From Paracoccaceae bacterium (lineage in GTDB: Bacteria > Pseudomonadota > Alphaproteobacteria > Rhodobacterales > Rhodobacteraceae): a stretch of 51,026 nt of DNA. The DNA lies in the NCBI GenBank assembly GCA_007134865.1, contig SLJW01000095.1:1-51026 (forward strand). Direction: 5' to 3'. Below the pieces are notes generated by a model. That model saw only the letters and a list, made by a program, of their open reading frames with translations. It searched no databases and was not told the DNA's origin. How positions within the stretch are numbered: the first letter of the stretch is position 1; each line of letters starts with the position of its first letter. A program made the position numbers and the translations under genes. Of this stretch, positions 1 through 10,348 are shown in pieces.

Positions 1-1
1 A

Positions 2-643
2 CTGCTCGATGATTTCGCAGCGGGCAAGGTCCCGACACCGGGGCCGCAGAATGGCCGCTTTGCCTCGGAACCGCTGGGCGGGCTGACGACGCTCAAGGAT
101 TACACCGGCGAGGCGCAGAATGGCTCTGTCGCGCTGGCGACGGCTTTGGGCGACACCATCAAGCGCATGGACGGGACCGAAGTGCCGCTGGTCACGCCCT
201 GGCAGGGGGTCGAGGATATCAAGCCGATCGACAGCGCCACGATCAAGGCGCATGAGCCGAAACCGGCGATGGTCACCCCGGTCGATGATACGGGCGTCAG
301 CAAGCAGGAGGCCTGCGACAAGAACCTTGCCAAGCCCGAACCCGTCGCCAAGGGGGCAGAGATTGACGAGAGCATCGGCACCCGCCCCGAGATGCTGAAA
401 AAGGCGAAGGGCAAGGCCGATGATCTGAAGAAGATCAAGGGTGTGGGCAAGAAACTTGAAAAACAACTCAACGAGTTGGGCGTGTTTCATTTCTGGCAGA
501 TTGCCAACTGGGGGACCGAGGAAATCGCCTGGGTTGACGAAAACCTCGTCGGCTTCAAAGGGCGCGTCAGCCGCGATGATTGGGTGACGCAGGCCAAGAT
601 CCTCGCCGAGGGTGGCGAGACCGAGTTTTCGAAACGTCAATGA
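2..643 (+). CDS. nuoE: NADH-quinone oxidoreductase subunit E, 3' part (NuoE with helix-hairpin-helix tail)
   Basis: The reading frame is open from the window edge, so only the C-terminal part is present. The ORF track starts it at an internal ATG (146), but the frame continues upstream with sequence typical of the end of NuoE (LLDDFAAGK). NuoE carries the 2Fe-2S cluster N1a of the NADH-oxidising arm of complex I; that cluster domain lies outside the window. What remains is a Lys/Glu/Pro-rich linker and then a helix-hairpin-helix-like module ([20 protein letters not shown] ... FWQIANW), an extension common on alphaproteobacterial NuoE and absent from E. coli NuoE. Its stop codon overlaps an ATG (ATGA, 640-643), and nuoF follows after one small gene. 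Identity is supported by the downstream nuo order. Confidence 0.9.
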   Translation: MLDDFAAGKVPTPGPQNGRFASEPLGGLTTLKDYTGEAQNGSVALATALGDTIKRMDGTEVPLVTPWQGVEDIKPIDSATIKAHEPKPAMVTPVDDTGVSKQEACDKNLAKPEPVAKGAEIDESIGTRPEMLKKAKGKADDLKKIKGVGKKLEKQLNELGVFHFWQIANWGTEEIAWVDENLVGFKGRVSRDDWVTQAKILAEGGETEFSKRQ

Positions 644-657
644 CGGGATGCGCGCGC

Positions 658-885
658 ATGAGCAAACCCACCGACCACGACATGGCCCTCGCCCGGCAGG
701 CCCGGCAGGCCGCGCTGGTCATGGCGGTGGCCATCGTGGGCTGGGTCGTGCTGGGCTGGATCGGGCGCGACTATGGCTGGGACCCGCGCTATGCGTTCCT
801 GATCGACTTCGCAGCGCTGGCGGCCTTCGCCTGGGCGCTGATCGTGACATTCCGCGTCTGGCGGCAAGGCAAGTCCGGCAAGTGA
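658..885 (+). CDS. small two-span membrane protein of the nuo operon (DUF5337-like)
   Basis: A 75-residue protein between nuoE and nuoF. After a charged N-terminus (MSKPTDHDMALARQ) there are two hydrophobic stretches, roughly residues 18-37 and 48-68, followed by a basic tail. Size, position and pattern match the DUF5337 proteins found at this place in Rhodobacterales nuo operons; the family name is from memory. An in-frame ATG at 640 overlaps the nuoE stop and would add six residues (MTGCAR). I prefer 658 because the protein then begins with a normal polar leader, but 640 would give translational coupling. No function is known. The position suggests a complex I accessory or assembly role, which is inference. 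Confidence 0.75.
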   Translation: MSKPTDHDMALARQARQAALVMAVAIVGWVVLGWIGRDYGWDPRYAFLIDFAALAAFAWALIVTFRVWRQGKSGK

Positions 886-905
886 CCGGCAGCAAGGGGT
901 AAGAC

Positions 906-2204
906 ATGCTGAAGGATCAGGATCGCATCTTCACCAATCTTTACGGGATGCATGACCGTTCGCTGAAGGGCGCGATGGCGCGTGGCCATTGGGACGGCAC
1001 CAAGGCGATCCTGGAGAAGGGCCGCGACTGGATCATCGACGAGATGAAAAAATCCGGGCTGCGCGGGCGCGGCGGTGCGGGCTTTCCCACCGGGTTGAAA
1101 TGGTCCTTCATGCCGAAAGAGAGCGACGGGCGCCCCGCCTATCTGGTGGTGAATGCGGACGAATCCGAGCCCGGCACCTGCAAGGACCGCGAGATCATGC
1201 GCCATGATCCGCATACGCTGATCGAAGGCTGTCTGATCGCGTCCTTCGCGATGAATGCACACGCCTGCTATATCTACATCCGTGGTGAATATATCCGCGA
1301 GAAGGAAGCGTTGCAGAACGCGATTGATGAAGCCTATCAGGCGGGGCTTGTCGGCAAGAATGCCTGCGGGTCGGGCTGGGATTTCGACCTTTATCTGCAT
1401 CACGGGGCGGGCGCCTATATCTGCGGCGAAGAGACGGCATTGCTGGAAAGCCTCGAGGGCAAGAAGGGCATGCCGCGCATGAAGCCGCCCTTTCCGGCGG
1501 GGGCGGGGCTTTATGGCTGCCCGACGACGGTCAACAATGTCGAATCGATTGCCGTGGTGCCCACCATTCTGCGGCGCGGGGGGGCATGGTTCGCCGGGTT
1601 CGGGCGGCCCAATAATGCGGGCACCAAGCTGTTCGCCGTCTCGGGCCATGTGAACAAGCCCTGCGTGGTGGAAGAGGCGATGTCGATCAGTTTCGAGGAG
1701 TTGATCGAGACGCATTGCGGTGGCATTCGCGGCGGCTGGGACAATCTGCTGGCGGTGATCCCGGGCGGTTCTTCAGTGCCTTGCGTGCGCGGTGAGAGCA
1801 TGCGCAATGCGACCATGGATTTCGACTATCTGCGCAATGACCTGCAATCGGGCCTTGGCACGGCGGCGGTGATCGTGATGGACAAGTCCACTGATATCAT
1901 CAAGGCGATCTGGCGGCTCTCGGCCTTCTACAAGCACGAAAGCTGCGGGCAATGCACGCCCTGCCGCGAGGGCACGGGCTGGATGATGCGCGTGATGGAC
2001 CGCCTTGTGCGCGGCGAGGCCGAGCTTGAGGAAATCGACATGCTCTGGGATGTGTCCAAGCAGGTCGAGGGGCATACGATCTGCGCGCTGGGGGATGCGG
2101 CGGCCTGGCCGATCCAGGGGCTGATCCGCAATTTCCGGGGTGAGATCGAGGATCGGATCAAGGCTCAGAAGGCTGGGCGCGTGTCGAAAGTGGCGGCGGA
2201 GTAA
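906..2204 (+). CDS. nuoF: NADH-quinone oxidoreductase subunit F
   Basis: NuoF binds NADH and FMN and carries 4Fe-4S cluster N3 at the tip of the peripheral arm of complex I. The 432-residue length is normal. Visible motifs are the glycine-rich nucleotide/FMN segment ([16 protein letters not shown], about residue 52), a second FMN-region motif ([19 protein letters not shown], about 168), the cluster ligands [12 protein letters not shown] (about 346), and the final cysteine in [12 protein letters not shown]. The ATG follows 'AAGGGGTAAGAC', a reasonable ribosome binding site. It belongs to the nuo operon. Two extra genes separate it from nuoG. Confidence 0.98.
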   Translation: MLKDQDRIFTNLYGMHDRSLKGAMARGHWDGTKAILEKGRDWIIDEMKKSGLRGRGGAGFPTGLKWSFMPKESDGRPAYLVVNADESEPGTCKDREIMRHDPHTLIEGCLIASFAMNAHACYIYIRGEYIREKEALQNAIDEAYQAGLVGKNACGSGWDFDLYLHHGAGAYICGEETALLESLEGKKGMPRMKPPFPAGAGLYGCPTTVNNVESIAVVPTILRRGGAWFAGFGRPNNAGTKLFAVSGHVNKPCVVEEAMSISFEELIETHCGGIRGGWDNLLAVIPGGSSVPCVRGESMRNATMDFDYLRNDLQSGLGTAAVIVMDKSTDIIKAIWRLSAFYKHESCGQCTPCREGTGWMMRVMDRLVRGEAELEEIDMLWDVSKQVEGHTICALGDAAAWPIQGLIRNFRGEIEDRIKAQKAGRVSKVAAE

Positions 2205-2208
2205 GCCG

Positions 2209-2703
2209 ATGACCGAATCCCGCCATCTCGCGCAGTTGAACATCGGGCGCCTCACGGCTCAGCCCGATGATCCGCGCGTGGCGGAGTTCATGGCGGCGCT
2301 GGACCGGGTGAACAGCATCGGCAAGCGCTCGCCCGGGTTCGTCTGGATGATGGAGGGCTCGGGTGAGCCCGGCCGGGGGAACACGGAGAATTTCATTGCA
2401 GGCGACCGCCAGCTTGTGTCCAACCTCACGGTCTGGACCGATGTCGCGTCGCTTGAGCAGTTCGTCTGGAACACGGTGCACCGGCAATTCTATGCCCGTC
2501 GGGCCGAGTGGTTCGAGGTGATGGACGAGCAACATTTCGTCATGTGGTGGGTGCCCGAGGGGCATCGCCCGACACTGGAGGAAGCGCTGGCTCGGCTGGA
2601 GCATCTGCGCGCACATGGTCCGTCTGAGCATGCCTTTGGCTGGGATTGGCTGGCCGAGGCGCAATTGTGGAGGCAGCGCGGATGCGCTGTCGCAGCGGAG
2701 TAA
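2209..2703 (+). CDS. DUF3291-like protein inside the nuo operon
   Basis: A 164-residue soluble protein starting at ATG 2209, four bases after the nuoF stop, so co-translated with nuoF. The sequence (HLAQLNIGRLTAQPDDP near the start, FVWMMEGSG, then NLTVWTDVASLEQFVW and WWVPEGHRPTLEEALARLEH) resembles DUF3291, a ferredoxin-like-fold family distantly related to antibiotic-biosynthesis monooxygenases and dimeric alpha-beta barrels. No catalytic residue is evident. No signal peptide or membrane span is seen. It is not a standard complex I subunit; an accessory role or simple hitch-hiking in the operon are both possible. The ORF track's earlier start at 2140 lies inside nuoF and is not needed. Confidence 0.8.
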   Translation: MTESRHLAQLNIGRLTAQPDDPRVAEFMAALDRVNSIGKRSPGFVWMMEGSGEPGRGNTENFIAGDRQLVSNLTVWTDVASLEQFVWNTVHRQFYARRAEWFEVMDEQHFVMWWVPEGHRPTLEEALARLEHLRAHGPSEHAFGWDWLAEAQLWRQRGCAVAAE

Positions 2704-2708
2704 GTGTT

Positions 2709-3137
2709 ATGAAGCAGTCCATCCTGGCCATGGCGGTCGCAGCAATCCTGACTGGCGGGGCAAGTGCCGCCACCACGCAGGCCGAAGTCAACGAGGCGCT
2801 GCGCGGCAATCCCGATATCTACAACGGGTTGTTCACAGCAGCCCTGATCTACCATGTTGCGCGGACCTGCCCGGATATACGTGGCCCGAACAGGCTCACG
2901 CGGGCCAGTTATCTGCTGTCGCTCTATAACCGGGCGCGGAGTATGGGGTTCAGCCGCTCGCAGATCGAGGCGTTTGTCGAGGATGATGTCGAAAAGGCGC
3001 GGATGCAAGAGCTCGTGGACCGGCATCTGCAGCGGGCCGGAGTGGCGGACCCCTATAGTGAGGCTGATATCTGTGCCTTTGCCCGCACTCAGATGGCCGA
3101 AGGCACGATGATCGGTCGCCAATTGACGGAAAGGTAA
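2709..3137 (+). CDS. secreted small protein of the nuo operon (DUF5333-like)
   Basis: A 142-residue protein starting at ATG 2709 with a clear signal peptide (MKQSILAMAVAAILTGGASA, cleavage probably after ASA). The mature part is mostly helical, with two cysteines (ARTCPD and EADICAFAR) that could pair in the periplasm. Position between nuoF and nuoG, size and cysteine pattern fit the DUF5333 family of Rhodobacterales; the family name is from memory. The function is unknown. A periplasmic protein co-transcribed with a cytoplasmic NADH-oxidising arm is curious, and an assembly or maturation role would be guesswork. nuoG follows at once. Confidence 0.75.
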   Translation: MKQSILAMAVAAILTGGASAATTQAEVNEALRGNPDIYNGLFTAALIYHVARTCPDIRGPNRLTRASYLLSLYNRARSMGFSRSQIEAFVEDDVEKARMQELVDRHLQRAGVADPYSEADICAFARTQMAEGTMIGRQLTER

Positions 3138-3140
3138 GTG

Positions 3141-5159
3141 ATGTCGGAATTGCGCAAGATCATTATCGACGGCAACGAGGTCGAAGTTCCGCCCGAGATG
3201 ACGCTGATTCAGGCCTGCGAGGAAGTGGGGATCGAGATCCCGCGCTTCTGCTATCACGAGCGGCTGTCGATTGCCGGCAATTGTCGGATGTGTCTGGTCG
3301 AGGTCGTCGGCGGCCCACCCAAGCCTGCGGCCTCTTGCGCGATGCAGGTGCGTGACCTGCGCCCCGGCCCCGAGGGCCAGCCGCCGCAAGTGCGCACCAA
3401 CTCGCCGATGGTGAAAAAGGCGCGCGAGGGGGTGATGGAGTTCCTGCTCATCAACCACCCGCTGGATTGCCCGATCTGCGATCAGGGCGGCGAGTGTGAT
3501 CTGCAGGATCAGGCCATGGCTTATGGCGTTGATTTCTCGCGCTACCGCGAGCCCAAGCGGGCGGTGGAGGATCTGCAGCTTGGCCCGCTCGTCGAGACGC
3601 ATATGACGCGCTGCATTTCCTGCACACGTTGCGTGCGCTTCACGACCGAAGTCGCGGGTGTGCAGGTGATGGGCCAGACCGGGCGCGGCGAGGATGCCGA
3701 GATCACGACCTATCTGGGTGCGCTGATCGAGTCCGAGATGGTCGGCAATATCGTCGATCTCTGCCCCGTGGGGGCGCTGGTCTCGGCGCCCTACAGCTTC
3801 ACCGCTCGGCCATGGGAGTTGACCAAGACCGAAACCATCGACGTGATGGATGCGCTGGGTTCGAATATCCGGGTGGATACCAAGGGGCGCGAGGTGATGC
3901 GCATCCTGCCCCGCAACCATGATGGCGTGAACGAGGAATGGCTGTCGGACAAGTCGCGCTATGTCTGGGACGGTTTGAAGCGGCAGCGGCTGGACCGGCC
4001 CTATATCCGCCGCGATGGCAAGCTGAAACCCGCGACCTGGCCCGAGGCGCTCTCGGCGGCGGCCTCTGCCATGAAGGGCAAGAAAGTCACGGGGCTGGTC
4101 GGTGATCTGGTCTCGACCGAGGCGGCCTATGCGCTCAAGCTCCTGATCGAAGGACAGGGCGGCACCGTCGAGTGCCGGACAGACGGAGCGCATCTGCCGG
4201 CCGGTAATCGCTCGGCCTATGTCGGCACCGCGCTGGCCGAGGATATCGACCATGCCCAGAAAGTGCTGCTGATCGGCACCAATCCGCGGATCGAGGCGCC
4301 GGTGCTGAACGCGCGCATCCGCAAGGCGTGGCTCAATGGCGCCGATGTGGTGCTGGTGGGTGAGGCTGCAGACCTGACCTATGAGTATGAGCATTTCGGC
4401 ACCGACCGCGCTGCGCTCGAGAAGCTGGCCGGGTTGGATATGAGCGATCTGGCCAACAAGGAATGCGTCGTGATCGTGGGCCAGGGCGCGCTGCGCGAGG
4501 CCGATGGCGCAGCCGTGCTGGCCAAGGTGCAGGAGATCACCGAGAAATCGGGCGCGAAACTCCTGGTGCTGCATACGGCTGCGAGCCGCGTGGGCGCGAT
4601 GGATATCGGCTGCACGACCGAAGGCGGGATCAAGGCCGCGACCGAAGGGGCCGAGGTGATCTACAACCTTGGCGCGGATGAGATCGACATCGCCGAGGGC
4701 GCGTTCGTCATCTATCAGGGCAGCCATGGCGACCGGGGCGCGCACCGCGCCGATATCATCCTGCCGGGTTCGGCCTATACCGAAGAGCCGGGGATTTTCG
4801 TCAATACCGAAGGGCGCCCGCAGCTTGCGCTGCGCGCAGGATTCGCCCCCGGCGAGGCGAAAGAGAACTGGGCGATCCTGCGCGCGCTTTCGGGCGAGAT
4901 GGGCGCCAAACTGCCTTTCAACTCGCTGCCTGCGTTACGCAATCATCTGACCGAGGTGGTGCCGCATCTGGGTGAGATCGACCTCGTGCCGGAGAATACC
5001 TGGGAGAAGCTTGAGGCCGCGCCGCTGGGTAAGGGGCCGTTCCGCAATGCGATCAGTGACCACTATCTGACCAACCCGATCGCGCGCGCGTCCAGTCTGA
5101 TGGCAGAGTTGTCGGCCATGGCCAAGGCCCGACGCGAGACGCCCATGGCTGCCGAGTGA
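3141..5159 (+). CDS. nuoG: NADH-quinone oxidoreductase subunit G
   Basis: NuoG is the largest peripheral-arm subunit of complex I and carries clusters N1b, N4 and N5 on the electron path to the quinone site. The N-terminal 2Fe-2S domain is visible ([20 protein letters not shown], then ASCAMQV), followed by the His/Cys cluster ([15 protein letters not shown]) and the 4Fe-4S ligands ([11 protein letters not shown] ... [10 protein letters not shown]). A degenerate molybdopterin-oxidoreductase domain fills the rest. At 672 residues it has the compact length of the alphaproteobacterial/mitochondrial type. The ORF track begins at a GTG (3138), but ATG 3141 has better spacing from GGAAAGG. Confidence 0.97.
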   Translation: MSELRKIIIDGNEVEVPPEMTLIQACEEVGIEIPRFCYHERLSIAGNCRMCLVEVVGGPPKPAASCAMQVRDLRPGPEGQPPQVRTNSPMVKKAREGVMEFLLINHPLDCPICDQGGECDLQDQAMAYGVDFSRYREPKRAVEDLQLGPLVETHMTRCISCTRCVRFTTEVAGVQVMGQTGRGEDAEITTYLGALIESEMVGNIVDLCPVGALVSAPYSFTARPWELTKTETIDVMDALGSNIRVDTKGREVMRILPRNHDGVNEEWLSDKSRYVWDGLKRQRLDRPYIRRDGKLKPATWPEALSAAASAMKGKKVTGLVGDLVSTEAAYALKLLIEGQGGTVECRTDGAHLPAGNRSAYVGTALAEDIDHAQKVLLIGTNPRIEAPVLNARIRKAWLNGADVVLVGEAADLTYEYEHFGTDRAALEKLAGLDMSDLANKECVVIVGQGALREADGAAVLAKVQEITEKSGAKLLVLHTAASRVGAMDIGCTTEGGIKAATEGAEVIYNLGADEIDIAEGAFVIYQGSHGDRGAHRADIILPGSAYTEEPGIFVNTEGRPQLALRAGFAPGEAKENWAILRALSGEMGAKLPFNSLPALRNHLTEVVPHLGEIDLVPENTWEKLEAAPLGKGPFRNAISDHYLTNPIARASSLMAELSAMAKARRETPMAAE

Positions 5160-5161
5160 GG

Positions 5162-5578
5162 ATGCGATGGCTGCTTTCGCCCCTCGCGCTGCTCTGCCTT
5201 GCCAGCCTCGGGCTGGCGGCCTGCGCTCGCGACGAGGAGCGGCCCCCGCGCCCGATCGAGCCACCGCGCGATGCGCAATATCTGGGTGTGGAGACGCGGC
5301 TCCTCGACGACTCGCTGGTGAGCTTTCAAGTGCGGATGCGGGGCGCGCGCGGGCGCGAGGATGTCGTCGCCTATGCGCGTTGTGCCGCCGCGCAATATGC
5401 GCTAATCCGCGGCTACAGTTTCGCTCAGCATGTGCGCACCAATGTGGAACGACGCGGCGATATCTGGGAGGGGGATGGCGGTTTCGTCATCTCACCGGAT
5501 CTGCCGCTGGGGCTGCGCAACATGGATGCCGAGGTGATTGTGGATGACTGCAAAGAACAGGGCATCCCGACCGTATGA
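5162..5578 (+). CDS. predicted lipoprotein between nuoG and nuoH
   Basis: A 138-residue protein two bases after the nuoG stop. The N-terminus (MRWLLSPLALLCLASLGLAAC) is a lipoprotein signal with lipobox LAAC, so Cys21 is the predicted lipidation site. The mature part is charged and has two more cysteines (AYARCAAAQYALIRGYSF and IVDDCKEQG). No family is recognised with confidence. A GTG at 5156 is in frame and would add two residues; ATG 5162 is chosen. It sits in the nuo operon, so it is co-expressed with complex I but would face the periplasm. Confidence 0.8.
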   Translation: MRWLLSPLALLCLASLGLAACARDEERPPRPIEPPRDAQYLGVETRLLDDSLVSFQVRMRGARGREDVVAYARCAAAQYALIRGYSFAQHVRTNVERRGDIWEGDGGFVISPDLPLGLRNMDAEVIVDDCKEQGIPTV

Positions 5579-5593
5579 AGATTTGAGGGACAC

Positions 5594-6631
5594 ATGAACG
5601 CCTTTCTGGACACTGGCCTTGGGATCACCGTGCTGATTGCGGCGCAATCGCTGCTGGTGGTGGCTTTCGTGATGATCAGCCTCGTGTTTCTGGTCTATGC
5701 CGACCGCAAGGTCTGGGCAGCAGTCCAGATGCGGCGCGGGCCGAATGTGGTCGGGCCCTGGGGGCTGTTGCAGACCTTTGCCGACGCGATCAAATTCGTG
5801 GTCAAGGAAGTTGTTATCCCGGCGGGGGTGGACCGCCCGGTCTATTTCCTGGCACCGCTTTTGTCCTTCGTGCTGGCGATGCTCGCCTGGGCGGTTATCC
5901 CGTTCAACGATGGCTGGGTGCTGGCCGATATCAACGTCGCGATCCTCTTCGTCTTCGCCATTACCTCGCTCGAAGTCTATGGCGTGATCATGGGCGGTTG
6001 GGCGTCGAACTCGAAATACGCCTTTCTCGGCTCGCTGCGCTCGGCCGCGCAGATGGTCTCCTACGAGGTGTCGCTGGGCCTGATCATCATCGGGGTGATC
6101 ATTTCCACTGGCTCGATGAATTTCGGCAATATCGTCGCCGCGCAGGACACGGGCTGGGGCGCGCTGGGCTGGTACTGGCTGCCGCATCTGCCAATGGTGG
6201 TGCTGTTCTTCGTCTCCTGTCTGGCAGAGACCAATCGCCCGCCATTTGACCTGCCCGAGGCCGAGTCGGAACTGGTTGCGGGCTTCATGGTCGAATATGG
6301 CTCGACGCCTTATCTGCTGTTCATGGCCGGCGAATATATCGCCATCTTCCTGATGTGCGCGTTGATCTCGCTGCTGTTCTTCGGCGGCTGGCTGTCGCCC
6401 ATCCCGGGGCTGCCCGACGGGTTTCACTGGATGTTCCTGAAGATGGCCTTCTTCTTCTTCCTCTTCGCCATGGTGAAGGCCATCGTGCCGCGCTACCGCT
6501 ACGACCAGTTGATGCGGATCGGCTGGAAAGTCTTCCTGCCTCTGTCGCTCGCATGGGTGGTGATCGTCGCATTCCTCGCCAAGTTCGAGGTGTTGGGCGG
6601 CTTCTGGGCGCGCTGGGCCGTGGGGGCGTAA
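5594..6631 (+). CDS. nuoH: NADH-quinone oxidoreductase subunit H
   Basis: NuoH is the membrane subunit next to the peripheral arm and forms much of the quinone-binding chamber. The 345-residue length is typical, with about eight membrane spans. Recognisable segments are [20 protein letters not shown] (about residue 36), [20 protein letters not shown] (about 214), [17 protein letters not shown], and [17 protein letters not shown] near the end. The start follows a GAGGGACAC ribosome site. It lies between the lipoprotein gene and the coiled-coil gene of the operon. Confidence 0.98.
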   Translation: MNAFLDTGLGITVLIAAQSLLVVAFVMISLVFLVYADRKVWAAVQMRRGPNVVGPWGLLQTFADAIKFVVKEVVIPAGVDRPVYFLAPLLSFVLAMLAWAVIPFNDGWVLADINVAILFVFAITSLEVYGVIMGGWASNSKYAFLGSLRSAAQMVSYEVSLGLIIIGVIISTGSMNFGNIVAAQDTGWGALGWYWLPHLPMVVLFFVSCLAETNRPPFDLPEAESELVAGFMVEYGSTPYLLFMAGEYIAIFLMCALISLLFFGGWLSPIPGLPDGFHWMFLKMAFFFFLFAMVKAIVPRYRYDQLMRIGWKVFLPLSLAWVVIVAFLAKFEVLGGFWARWAVGA

Positions 6632-6632
6632 G

Positions 6633-6860
6633 ATGAGCGAGAATATCGACAACATGGTGCTGGAACAGTTGCGCTTGATTCGCGAGGATCTGAACGGATT
6701 GCGCGACGGCATGCAGTCGTTGGAGACGCGCATGGACGCACGCTTTGACGATATCGAAGCCGAATTGCAGGGCCACCGCATGATGATCTTCGGCCTGAGT
6801 TCGGTGATCGGTCAGATCGACAAGCGCGTTGAGCGCCTCGAAACAAAGATCGGAGGGTAA
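6633..6860 (+). CDS. 75-residue coiled-coil protein inside the nuo operon
   Basis: Starts one base after the nuoH stop and ends three bases before nuoI, so it is translationally embedded in the operon. The protein (MSENIDNMVLEQLRLIREDL ... RVERLETKIGG) is almost entirely heptad-like helix with regular Leu/Ile/Met positions and many Asp, Arg and Glu, which predicts a parallel or antiparallel coiled coil. A short hydrophobic patch (MMIFGLSSVIGQI) lies in the middle. Small coiled-coil proteins with this LRLIREDL style start occur in alphaproteobacteria, often as orphans. It is not a known complex I subunit. Composition and codon use are like the neighbours. Confidence 0.75.
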   Translation: MSENIDNMVLEQLRLIREDLNGLRDGMQSLETRMDARFDDIEAELQGHRMMIFGLSSVIGQIDKRVERLETKIGG

Positions 6861-7355
<495 letters not shown>

Positions 7356-7391
7356 ATCGGCGCGCAACGTAGAATAAAGGATCCGAGGGAC

Positions 7392-8009
7392 ATGGGGATT
7401 GCCGACATCACATTCTACGCCTTCGCAGTCACGCTGCTGGGCGCAGGGTTGCTGGTCACTGTTTCACGTAGTCCGGTGCATTCGGTGCTCTGGCTGATCC
7501 TCACCTTCATCTCAGCGGCCGGCATGTTCGTGCTGTTGGGCGCCGAGTTCATCGCGATGCTGTTGATCATCGTCTATGTCGGCGCGGTCGCGGTGCTGTT
7601 CCTCTTCGTGGTGATGATGCTCGACATCGATTTCGCCAAGCTCAAGGGCGAGATGGCGCGATATTTCCCGATTGCAAGCGTTATCGGGTTGGTGCTGCTG
7701 ATGCAGATGGCGCTTCTTTTCGGCACTTGGCAGGAGGCTGAGGCCGCGCGCGATCTGCGCCAGGCGCCAACGCCTGAACTGGCCGAGATGCACAACACCA
7801 AGGCTTTGGGCATGATCATTTATGATCAGTATTTCCTGCTGTTTCAGGTCGCTGGCCTGATCCTGCTGGTGGCCATGATCGGGGCGATCGTGCTGACTCT
7901 GCGCCACCGCAAGGATGTCAAGCGTCAGGATGTGGTCGCGCAGATGCACCGCGACCCGGCCAAGGCGATGGAATTGAAAGACGTGAAACCGGGGCAGGGG
8001 CTGGGCTGA
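7392..8009 (+). CDS. nuoJ: NADH-quinone oxidoreductase subunit J
   Basis: NuoJ is a small membrane subunit of the proton-pumping arm. The 205-residue protein has about five membrane spans; the conserved pi-bulge helix region is visible ([20 protein letters not shown], about residue 57). The C-terminus is a polar tail ([19 protein letters not shown]). It has a GAGGGAC ribosome site before the ATG. About 36 bases separate it from nuoI and 64 from nuoK, within one operon. Confidence 0.97.
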   Translation: MGIADITFYAFAVTLLGAGLLVTVSRSPVHSVLWLILTFISAAGMFVLLGAEFIAMLLIIVYVGAVAVLFLFVVMMLDIDFAKLKGEMARYFPIASVIGLVLLMQMALLFGTWQEAEAARDLRQAPTPELAEMHNTKALGMIIYDQYFLLFQVAGLILLVAMIGAIVLTLRHRKDVKRQDVVAQMHRDPAKAMELKDVKPGQGLG

Positions 8010-8073
8010 GCCACCTGCTGCGGCACCAAGGCGGGCGCAAGACTTCCGCCAGAAATGGAACGAGGGAACCGGA

Positions 8074-8379
8074 ATGGTTGGACTGGAACATTACCTGACA
8101 GTGGCGGCTGCCCTGTTCGTGATCGGCATTTTCGGGATTTTCCTGAACCGCAAGAATATCATCATCATCCTGATGTCGATCGAATTGATCCTCTTGTCGG
8201 TCAATATCAACCTCGTGGCCTTTTCCAGCTTCCTGAATGATCTGGTCGGGCAGGTGTTCACCATGTTCATCCTGACCGTGGCCGCCGCCGAGGCGGCGAT
8301 CGGGCTGGCCATTCTGGTCTGTTTCTTCCGCAATCGGGGCACCATTGATGTCGAAGACGTCAATGTGATGAAAGGCTGA
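8074..8379 (+). CDS. nuoK: NADH-quinone oxidoreductase subunit K
   Basis: NuoK is an MrpC-like three-span subunit that takes part in proton translocation. The 101-residue length is canonical. The conserved acidic residues in the second and third helices are visible ([20 protein letters not shown], and [18 protein letters not shown]). An overlapping ORF at 8055 in another frame is a shadow. The start follows GAGGGAACCGGA. nuoL begins four bases after the stop. Confidence 0.98.
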   Translation: MVGLEHYLTVAAALFVIGIFGIFLNRKNIIIILMSIELILLSVNINLVAFSSFLNDLVGQVFTMFILTVAAAEAAIGLAILVCFFRNRGTIDVEDVNVMKG

Positions 8380-8383
8380 GGCG

Positions 8384-10348
8384 ATGGCAGTAACTGTACT
8401 TCTGGCCCCTCTGCTGGGCGCGATCATCGCAGGGCTGTTCTGGCGCGTGATCGGTGAGAGACCAGCGCAGATCGTGGCGACGGCGCTCTTGTTCCTGTCG
8501 GCCTTCCTGTCCTGGGTGATCTTCCTGACGCATGACGGCTCGGTGCAACAGATCACGCTGATGCGCTGGATCGACAGCGGCACGCTGGTCGGTGACTGGG
8601 CGATCCGGCTCGATCGGCTGACGGCGGTGATGCTGATCGTGATCACCACGGTCTCGGCGCTCGTGCACCTGTATTCCTTCGGCTACATGGCGCATGACGA
8701 CAATTTCCGCGAGGGCGAGAGCTATCGCCCGCGCTTCTTCGCCTATCTGTCGCTCTTCACATTCGCTATGCTGATGCTGGTGACCGCCGACAACCTCGTG
8801 CAGCTCTTTTTCGGCTGGGAGGGCGTGGGCCTCGCCTCGTATCTGCTGATCGGCTTCTATTTCCGCAAGCAATCGGCGGGGGCGGCGGCGATGAAGGCCT
8901 TCATCGTCAACCGGGTCGGCGATATGGGGCTGATCCTGGCGCTGATGGTGATCTATTTTCTGGTCGACTCGATCCAGTATGACGATCTCTTTGCCGCCGT
9001 GCCAACGCTGGCAGAGACCACCGTCACCTTCCTCTGGACCGACTGGAATGCCGCCAATCTGATTGCCTTCCTGCTGTTCGTGGGCGCGATGGGCAAATCG
9101 GCGCAGCTCTTCCTGCACACCTGGTTGCCCGATGCAATGGAAGGCCCGACACCCGTCTCGGCGCTGATCCACGCGGCAACCATGGTCACGGCGGGCGTGT
9201 TCCTTGTTGCGCGCATGTCGCCGCTGATGGAATACACCCCGCAGGTGATGGCCTTTGTCGTCTTTATCGGGGCGATGACCGCGTTCTTTGCCGCGACTGT
9301 TGGTCTGGTGCAGAACGACATCAAGCGCGTGATCGCCTATTCCACCTGTTCGCAGCTTGGTTTCATGTTCGTCGCGGCCGGTGTGGGGGTCTATTCGGTC
9401 GCCATGTTCCACCTGCTGACGCATGCCTTCTTCAAGGCGATGCTCTTTCTTGGCGCGGGCTCGGTGATCCACGGCATGCATCATGAACAGGACATGCGGA
9501 ATTATGGCGGGCTGAAGGACAAACTTCCCTATACCTTCTGGGCCATGTTGATCGGCACGCTGGCGATTACCGGCGTGGGTATTCCGCTGACGATGATCGG
9601 CTTTGCCGGGTTCGTTTCCAAGGATGCGATCATCGAGTCGGTCTTTGCCTCGGGCACAACCTATGCCTTCTGGATCCTCGTGATCGCGGCGCTGATGACC
9701 AGCTTCTATAGCTGGCGGCTGATGTTCCTGACCTTCTGGGGCGAGGCGCGGGGCGACAAGCACACCCATGAGCACGCGCATGAAAGTCCGCAGACCATGC
9801 TGATCCCGCTGGCAGTGCTGGCCGTGGGCTCGGTGCTCGCGGGGATGGTCTGGTATGGCCCGTTCTTCGGCTCTACCGAACAGGTCGCCGAATGGTTCGG
9901 CCCCGCGATCTACATGGCCGAGGGCAACAACCTGATCACCGAGGCGCATTACGTGCCCGCCTGGGTCGCAGTCTCACCCTTCATCGCCATGCTGATCGGG
10001 CTGGGGCTGGCCTATCAGTTCTACATTCGCGACACCTCGCTGCCCAAGCGGCTGGCCGAGACTTTCCCCGGCGCGTATCAGTTCCTGCTCAACAAGTGGT
10101 ATTTCGACGAGATTTTCGACTTCCTCTTCGTGCGTCCGACCATGTTTGTCGGTCGCTTCCTTTGGAAGAAGGGCGACGGGGCGACGATTGACGGGGGCAT
10201 CAACGGGCTGGCGATGGGGGTCATTCCCTTCTTCACCCGCCTCGCCGGTCGGGCGCAGTCCGGGTATGTCTTCCACTATGCCTTTGCCATGGTTCTGGGG
10301 ATTGTCGTCATCGTCACCTTTGTCACGCTGGCAGGAGGGTCCAACTGA
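8384..10348 (+). CDS. nuoL: NADH-quinone oxidoreductase subunit L
   Basis: NuoL is the distal antiporter-like proton pump of complex I, with the long lateral helix at its C-terminus. At 654 residues it is full length. Core motifs are [19 protein letters not shown] (about residue 144, with the key Glu) and [20 protein letters not shown] (about 245, with the pump Lys just upstream in MGKSAQLFL). A histidine-rich loop ([13 protein letters not shown]) sits around residue 459. The stop codon overlaps the nuoM start (TGATG at 10346-10350), so the two are translationally coupled. Confidence 0.98.
   Translation: MAVTVLLAPLLGAIIAGLFWRVIGERPAQIVATALLFLSAFLSWVIFLTHDGSVQQITLMRWIDSGTLVGDWAIRLDRLTAVMLIVITTVSALVHLYSFGYMAHDDNFREGESYRPRFFAYLSLFTFAMLMLVTADNLVQLFFGWEGVGLASYLLIGFYFRKQSAGAAAMKAFIVNRVGDMGLILALMVIYFLVDSIQYDDLFAAVPTLAETTVTFLWTDWNAANLIAFLLFVGAMGKSAQLFLHTWLPDAMEGPTPVSALIHAATMVTAGVFLVARMSPLMEYTPQVMAFVVFIGAMTAFFAATVGLVQNDIKRVIAYSTCSQLGFMFVAAGVGVYSVAMFHLLTHAFFKAMLFLGAGSVIHGMHHEQDMRNYGGLKDKLPYTFWAMLIGTLAITGVGIPLTMIGFAGFVSKDAIIESVFASGTTYAFWILVIAALMTSFYSWRLMFLTFWGEARGDKHTHEHAHESPQTMLIPLAVLAVGSVLAGMVWYGPFFGSTEQVAEWFGPAIYMAEGNNLITEAHYVPAWVAVSPFIAMLIGLGLAYQFYIRDTSLPKRLAETFPGAYQFLLNKWYFDEIFDFLFVRPTMFVGRFLWKKGDGATIDGGINGLAMGVIPFFTRLAGRAQSGYVFHYAFAMVLGIVVIVTFVTLAGGSN

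Noticed and set aside
2490-4745. 751-residue minus-strand ORF
   Set aside because: Lies antisense to nuoG and neighbours; His/Arg/Asp-rich shadow sequence typical of a GC-rich coding strand read backwards.
8360-9949. 529-residue minus-strand ORF
   Set aside because: Antisense shadow of nuoL, extremely rich in His, Arg, Gln and Asp, no domain seen.
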